A stretch of DNA of 44,446 nt from DATFWC01 sp045801465 (GTDB lineage: Bacteria > Pseudomonadota > Alphaproteobacteria > Rhizobiales > Xanthobacteraceae). The stretch is taken from the NCBI GenBank assembly GCA_045801465.1, contig JBJMSU010000027.1, positions 1-44,446 on the forward strand, read 5' to 3'. Both the position numbers and the translations under genes were made by a program. The notes beneath the pieces are model-generated. The model saw only the letters and a program-made list of their open reading frames with translations, made no database searches and was not told the origin of the DNA. Below, piece after piece: positions 40,999 through 44,446 of the stretch; position 1 is the stretch's first letter, and the number at the start of each line of letters is the position of its first letter.

Positions 40999-41624
40999 CG
41001 CGACAGCGCGCTTCCCTGCAGCGTGTCGAAGGTGCCGCGGCCGGGGGTGACGTTGCTCGGCCCGGCGACGCCGCGCACGCCCAATTCATCGCTCAGGCGC
41101 GGACCGGGTGGCGGCGCGCCGGGTGCGGGGGCCGCTCCCATCGGGCCGGCGGCGCAAACCTGATCGCGCGTCTTCATGGTGCGATCGTGGTTCGCCTTCA
41201 TCTGGGTGACGGCCTGCGCCGGGATCTGGCACTGCGACTGATTGTCGGCGACGAACTTGACCACCTTCGCCTCGGCGACGGCGAAATTCTTGAATAACTG
41301 GCACACTTCCGGCCGCGGCGCCTTGCGCTCGGTGGCGCTCTTGATGAGGTTGGCGCGCTTCTCCGCCGCCTCGCGCAACGGCACGAAATCCTTGAAGCAC
41401 GGCGGTTCCTGCCCGCCGCCTTGAGGCGCCATTCCGCCTTGTGCGGCGCCCGGCGGCGGCCCCTGCATCATGCCGCCCGGGCCCGCGGCACCGGGAGGCG
41501 GCGCCGGCGGCGCGCTGTCGAACGTGGGCCGGTTTCCTCCCATCAGGGGTACCTGCGCTAACGCGCTCCCCACGCCGGTAAAAGCCAGCCCCGCGGCCAG
41601 CGCAACGACGCAACGCAAGGTCAT
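40995..41624 (-). CDS. Exported Pro/Gly-rich conserved protein
   Basis: A 209-residue protein with a signal peptide (~1-23, ALAQV). A Pro/Gly/Met-rich segment (~35-75: GAAGPGGMMQGPPPGAA) precedes a compact, helical, cysteine-containing core (~75-155: PPCFKDFVPLREAAEKR, RPEVCQLFKNFAVAEAKVVKFV, NQSQCQIP, QVCAAGPMG) and a second Pro-rich stretch. Four cysteines could form two disulfides in the periplasm. I recall such proteins next to ubiA in Bradyrhizobium-like genomes, function unknown. It is translationally coupled (ATGA) with ubiA. Confidence 0.7.
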   Translation of the reverse strand: MTLRCVVALAAGLAFTGVGSALAQVPLMGGNRPTFDSAPPAPPPGAAGPGGMMQGPPPGAAQGGMAPQGGGQEPPCFKDFVPLREAAEKRANLIKSATERKAPRPEVCQLFKNFAVAEAKVVKFVADNQSQCQIPAQAVTQMKANHDRTMKTRDQVCAAGPMGAAPAPGAPPPGPRLSDELGVRGVAGPSNVTPGRGTFDTLQGSALSR

Positions 41625-42073
41625 CCTCGTTCCCCTTCTCTATTCCCTGCAACTCGCGGCCCGCGGCCGACTCCCCTCGCCTTTAAACAACCTCCGGATT
41701 TCGGCGGCAAGGCGGCAAATCGCCTTTGCGGCGCGTCACCCGGCGGCTAAATCGAGACCCGGATTGCTTAATACTCCGTTTACGAGCCGAGCCGACCGGA
41801 TTCCACGCCGCCCAGAGCGGCGACGCGACACGACGTCATCGTGCTCCCCTCCCGATCGCCAGCTTCCATCGAAAAGCTTGCCAGGATTGAACACGTTCGA
41901 GCGGGCAGCGTCCGAGGTCCAGGTGATGCCTAAAGTCGTTCCGCGCGCCCGAGATCCAATCCTCCCTCGCCAGACAACGCCGGAATTCGGGCGGCAAGGC
42001 GGCAATTCGCGCTGGCGGACGCAGAACCGCACGGCTAAACCGCCACAAGCACGTTCAAGAGTTGGCTCGCGAC
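41625..42073. other. Divergent gap with a degenerate direct repeat
   Basis: The 449 bases between the Pro/Gly-rich gene (-) and rsmE (+) hold no convincing gene; minus-strand ORFs here overlap rsmE and look like shadows. A ~60-base direct repeat is present: 41693-41753 and 41980-42041 both contain CGGCGGCAAGGCGGCAA- or CGGGCGGCAAGGCGGCAA-like stretches followed by a TCGC segment and then GGCTAAA. The two copies differ by scattered bases. Promoters for both genes probably lie in these flanks. Confidence 0.5.
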
Positions 42074-42832
42074 GTGGCCCGCTACGATTTCCGCACCACA
42101 AGACTGTTCGTCGCCGCGCCCCTGGCGCCTGGGGCGCGGATTGGCCTCGATCAAGCCCAAGCCAACTACCTGCTCCAGGTGCTGCGGCACCGCCCCGGCG
42201 ACCCGGTTCTCGTCTTCAACGGCCGCGACGGCGAGTGGCGCGCCACGCTTGCCGTCGAGCGCAGGAAACGGGCCGCGCTCGAGGTCGCCGAGCAGACGCG
42301 GGCGCAGCCCGCGCCGGGCGACCTGCACTACCTGTTCGCGCCGCTCAAGCACGCGCGGCTCGATTACATGGTGCAAAAGGCGGTCGAGATGGGCGCCACG
42401 CGGCTGCAGCCCGTGCGCACGCAGCACACGCAAGCCGAACGCGTCAACCTCAAGCGCATGCGCGCGAACGCCGTCGAAGCGGCGCAGCAGTGCGGGATCC
42501 TCACCCTTCCCGATATCGGCGAGCCGGTCAGCCTGGCGGACGCCGTTGCCGATTTCGAGCCGTCGCGGCTGCTGGTGTTCTGCGACGAGGAGGCCGACGT
42601 GCAAGACCCGGTGGCGGCGCTCGCGGCCGCGGCGGCGCGGCCGTCGAACGGACCGGCGAAGCTTGCCGTGCTGATCGGTCCGGAAGGTGGTTTCACGGAA
42701 AGCGAGCGCGCCGCCGTGCTGAAGCTGCCGCGGGTGGTGCGGCTTGCGCTCGGCCCGCGCATCCTGCGCGCCGACACCGCGGCGGTGGCCGCCCTGGCCC
42801 TGGTCGGGGCGGTGATCGGCGACTGGCGCTAA
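42074..42832 (+). CDS. rsmE: 16S rRNA (uracil-1498-N3)-methyltransferase
   Basis: A 252-residue SPOUT-class methyltransferase that modifies U1498 of 16S rRNA. The N-terminal PUA-like part begins ARYDFRTTRLFVAAPLAPG with VLRHRPGDPVLVFNGRDGEW. The middle has LFAPLKHARLDYMVQKAVEMGATRLQPV, and the SAM knot shows LIGPEGGFTESER and LGPRILRADTA. GTG 42074 is the probable start (family members begin with a short M/V-x-RYDFRT); TTG 42062 is an alternative 4 residues earlier. The TAA stop shares its last base with the start of palindromic element copy 4. Confidence 0.95.
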   Translation: MARYDFRTTRLFVAAPLAPGARIGLDQAQANYLLQVLRHRPGDPVLVFNGRDGEWRATLAVERRKRAALEVAEQTRAQPAPGDLHYLFAPLKHARLDYMVQKAVEMGATRLQPVRTQHTQAERVNLKRMRANAVEAAQQCGILTLPDIGEPVSLADAVADFEPSRLLVFCDEEADVQDPVAALAAAAARPSNGPAKLAVLIGPEGGFTESERAAVLKLPRVVRLALGPRILRADTAAVAALALVGAVIGDWR

Positions 42833-42996
42833 GTGCCCCGCTTCCGAAGTTCGTGATCCATGGCAGCACCCTCCGAGACGAACTTCGGCAAGCAAAGGGC
42901 ACTCGCAGCTTTATGAGTCTAGTGCCGCTTTGCGATTTGAAGTCCTCCACGAGCCTGCCGCAAACTGCTGTAGGAACTTCAAATCGGCGGCACTAG
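42832..42996 (+). repeat. Composite palindromic element, copy 4 (A + linker + B, loop inverted)
   Basis: Hairpin A 42832-42903 begins on the last base of the rsmE TAA and matches copy 1 closely. The linker is CGCAGCTTTATGAGTCT. Hairpin B 42921-42994 has the usual arms (CGATTTGAAG, TAGGAACTTCAAATCG), but its loop at 42953-42965 reads GCCTGCCGCAAAC, exactly the reverse complement of the copy 1 loop GTTTGCGGCAGGC. The loop flanks ACGA and GCTGTAGG are unchanged. The 5' arm has one base fewer (AAGTCCT instead of AAGTTCCT), a small stem defect. Confidence 0.95.
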
Positions 42997-43243
42997 CCTC
43001 GGCCGGTAATTTACGGAAATTAAAGGCTTAAGGGGATTTGCGGCGCGGAACTCGCCAGCCTCGACGGCGTTATCAGGCGCCGGGCGTGCCGTATCGAGCC
43101 ATTGTCGATTTCAATTGTGCAGTGATCCCATGCCGGACGTTGGGGCTGCGCGGGGCGCATCTGTCCCCTTCTTTCTGCCGCATCGTTCGCGCCCGCTGCC
43201 CGCAGCCGATCGATTCTTTGCCAGGATGCCGAAGGGGGAAGAG
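42997..43243. other. Leader of the carboxylate-amine ligase gene
   Basis: 247 bases without a gene. An AT-richer island (TAATTTACGGAAATTAAAGG, 43007-43026) just after the palindromic element is a candidate promoter area in this GC-rich context. The frame of the ligase is open further upstream to 43115, but ATG 43244 is the better start. Confidence 0.4.
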
Positions 43244-44365
43244 ATGCCGCACGAATACCGATTCGGGATCGAAGAGGAGTACTTCATCGTCGATGCGGAC
43301 TCGAAAACCGTGGCGCGCGAGATGCCGGAAGCATTCCTGGCCGACGCCAAGCAGGCCACCGGCGACCGCGTCCGCGGCGAGTTCCTGCAGTCGCAGATCG
43401 AAGCCGCGACGGTCCCGCATACGTGCATGCGGGAGGCGCGCGCCGAGCTGCGCTTCCTGCGCCAGACGGTGGCGCACGTAGCCGCGCAGCACGGCCTTGC
43501 CATCTTCGCCGCCGGCACGCATCCGACCGCCCTGTGGAAGCGATCGCAGCAGACGCAGGCGGAACGCTACGACATCGTGATGGACGACCTGCAGATGATC
43601 GGCCAGCGCAACATGCTGTGCGGGCTCCACGTCCACGTGGAGTTGCCCGACCCCGACGACCGCGTCGACGTCATGTGCCGGATGCTGCCGTATCTGCCGC
43701 TGTTCGTGGCGCTCGCGACCTCCTCGCCGTTCTGGCAGGCGCGGCCGACCGGGCTCAAGGGCTATCGCCTGGCGGCCTATGACGAGCTGCCGCGCACCGG
43801 CGTGCCTGAGCTGTTCCGCCGGCGCGAGGACTACGAGGCCTATGTGGCGGCGCTGGTGCGCGCCGGCGTCATGGGGGACTCGAGCTACATATGGTGGGCG
43901 ATCCGCCCCTCCCTGAAACATCCGACGCTCGAGCTGCGCGCGCCCGACTCGTGCACGCGGGTGGACGATTCGCTCGCGCTCGCGGCGCTCTATCGCGCCA
44001 TCGCGCGGGCGCTCACCCGCAACCCGTGGCTCAACTGGGATCTCACCGCGGTGGATCGCGCCATCGTGGTCGAGAACAAATGGCGGGCGCAGCGTTACGG
44101 CGTCACCGGCACGTTCGTCGACATCGGCGGCAACGGCGCGGTCTCGGTGATGGAGATGCTGGAGCAGGTCATCGCCCAGGTGCGCGAGGACGCCGAGGCG
44201 CTCAATTGCGTCGACGAGCTCATGCATTGCCGCGAGATCGTCGGCGCCGGCACCTCCGCCGACGCCCAGCTCGCCGTGTTCGAAGCCGCGCAGGGACGCA
44301 CCGACAATCGCAGCGGCGCGCTGCGCGCCGTCACCGACTGGATTGCCCAGGCGACGCTGCAGTAG
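43244..44365 (+). CDS. YbdK-type glutamate-cysteine ligase-like carboxylate-amine ligase
   Basis: A 373-residue enzyme of the GCS2 family (YbdK/EgtA branch). Markers are YRFGIEEEYFIVD (ATP/metal glutamates), GDRVRGEFLQSQIEAATVPHTC, GTHPTALW, LCGLHVHVELPDPD (substrate-pocket histidines), SLKHPTLELRAPDSCTRVDDSLALAALYRA and NKWRAQRYGVTG. It links an amine to the gamma-carboxylate of glutamate; E. coli YbdK has weak gamma-glutamylcysteine activity, the true substrate being unclear. ATG 43244 has AAGGGGGAAGAG before it and matches the N-terminus of relatives; ATG 43226 and 43115 lie upstream. It follows rsmE and ends 28 bases before the next palindromic element. Confidence 0.9.
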   Translation: MPHEYRFGIEEEYFIVDADSKTVAREMPEAFLADAKQATGDRVRGEFLQSQIEAATVPHTCMREARAELRFLRQTVAHVAAQHGLAIFAAGTHPTALWKRSQQTQAERYDIVMDDLQMIGQRNMLCGLHVHVELPDPDDRVDVMCRMLPYLPLFVALATSSPFWQARPTGLKGYRLAAYDELPRTGVPELFRRREDYEAYVAALVRAGVMGDSSYIWWAIRPSLKHPTLELRAPDSCTRVDDSLALAALYRAIARALTRNPWLNWDLTAVDRAIVVENKWRAQRYGVTGTFVDIGGNGAVSVMEMLEQVIAQVREDAEALNCVDELMHCREIVGAGTSADAQLAVFEAAQGRTDNRSGALRAVTDWIAQATLQ

Positions 44366-44393
44366 TCAGGCTTGCTCCGGCTCGCGCAGCGGC

Positions 44394-44446
44394 AGTGCCC
44401 CGCTTCCGAAGTTCGTGATGCATTGCGGCACCCTCTGACACGAACT
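44394..44446 (+). repeat. Composite palindromic element, copy 5 (A hairpin, cut by window end)
   Basis: AGTGCCCCGCTTCCGAAGTT begins 28 bases after the ligase stop. The loop GATGCATTGCGGCACCCTCTG and the beginning of the 3' arm ACACGAACT are seen before the window ends. By position and orientation it is the same A-type hairpin as copies 1 and 4. Whether B follows is outside the window. Confidence 0.9.

Overview
The window is GC-rich DNA from what looks like an alphaproteobacterium of the order Hyphomicrobiales (Bradyrhizobium/Xanthobacteraceae side). This is inferred from the protein families seen (rhizobial-type asparaginase, DUF3750, DUF4170, DUF6101, multi-copy TMBP-like ABC binding proteins with an RREFIALL leader), from the lpxK-waaA-acyltransferase-DUF4170-CysQ-PmbA gene order, and from the dispersed palindromic repeats. 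No tRNA, rRNA, CRISPR array, complete transposon or prophage was seen. It reads as ordinary chromosome with lineage-specific accessory operons.

Layout. 1-2.5 kb: 3' end of cysteine synthase, a class-3 asparaginase on the opposite strand, and a DUF3750 protein. 2.9-6.2 kb: a tightly overlapping four-gene ArsS-type operon (radical SAM ArsS, metallophosphoesterase, two glycosyltransferases). 6.2-9.0 kb: a glutamine-synthetase-like ligase coupled to a Rieske oxygenase. 9.1-11.8 kb: a CpxP-like protein/OmpR regulator/histidine kinase envelope-stress operon. 12.1-17.3 kb: an N5-glutamine-methyltransferase-like enzyme paired with a PurD-like ATP-grasp ligase, then an FAD/Rieske oxidoreductase, a 27-residue membrane peptide and a haem-oxygenase-fold iron enzyme. 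17.6-21.3 kb: a minus-strand exported group of cytochrome c-propeller protein, cytochrome P460 and a repeat protein. 21.7-28.5 kb: small exported proteins, an OmpA-like protein, a decayed plus an intact ABC binding protein, an SGNH hydrolase, a lipase-like membrane protein coupled to an ICMT-like methyltransferase, a GKAPI-repeat peptide and a putative permuted papain-like protein. 28.6-37.2 kb: a B12-binding-type radical SAM protein and the lipid A/Kdo group (lpxK, waaA, lysophospholipid acyltransferase, DUF4170), then CysQ-like phosphatase, PmbA and DUF6101. 37.3-44.4 kb: a 679-residue exported protein of unknown function, a hicBA toxin-antitoxin pair, ubiA with an exported Pro/Gly-rich partner, rsmE and a YbdK-type carboxylate-amine ligase.

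The most unusual signal is not a gene. Five loci (2.5, 19.6, 33.9-34.2, 42.8 and 44.4 kb) carry a composite palindromic element: two unlike hairpins of about 70 bp (A and B below), in a fixed order and joined by a conserved linker of about 16-18 bases. They share outer AGTGCC/GGCACT clamps and a GAAGTTC core. An asymmetric CTTT/AAAG bulge shows that A and B are inverted relatives, as in BIME-type REP pairs. One locus holds four hairpins, including two further variants. In one B copy the 13-nt loop is the exact reverse complement of the loop in another copy, while its flanks are unchanged. Four of the five loci lie in the sense direction at or within about 30 nt of a stop codon, so they may also act on mRNA 3' ends.

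Limits: family names rest on recognised motifs and sequence memory. No search, folding or alignment was run.
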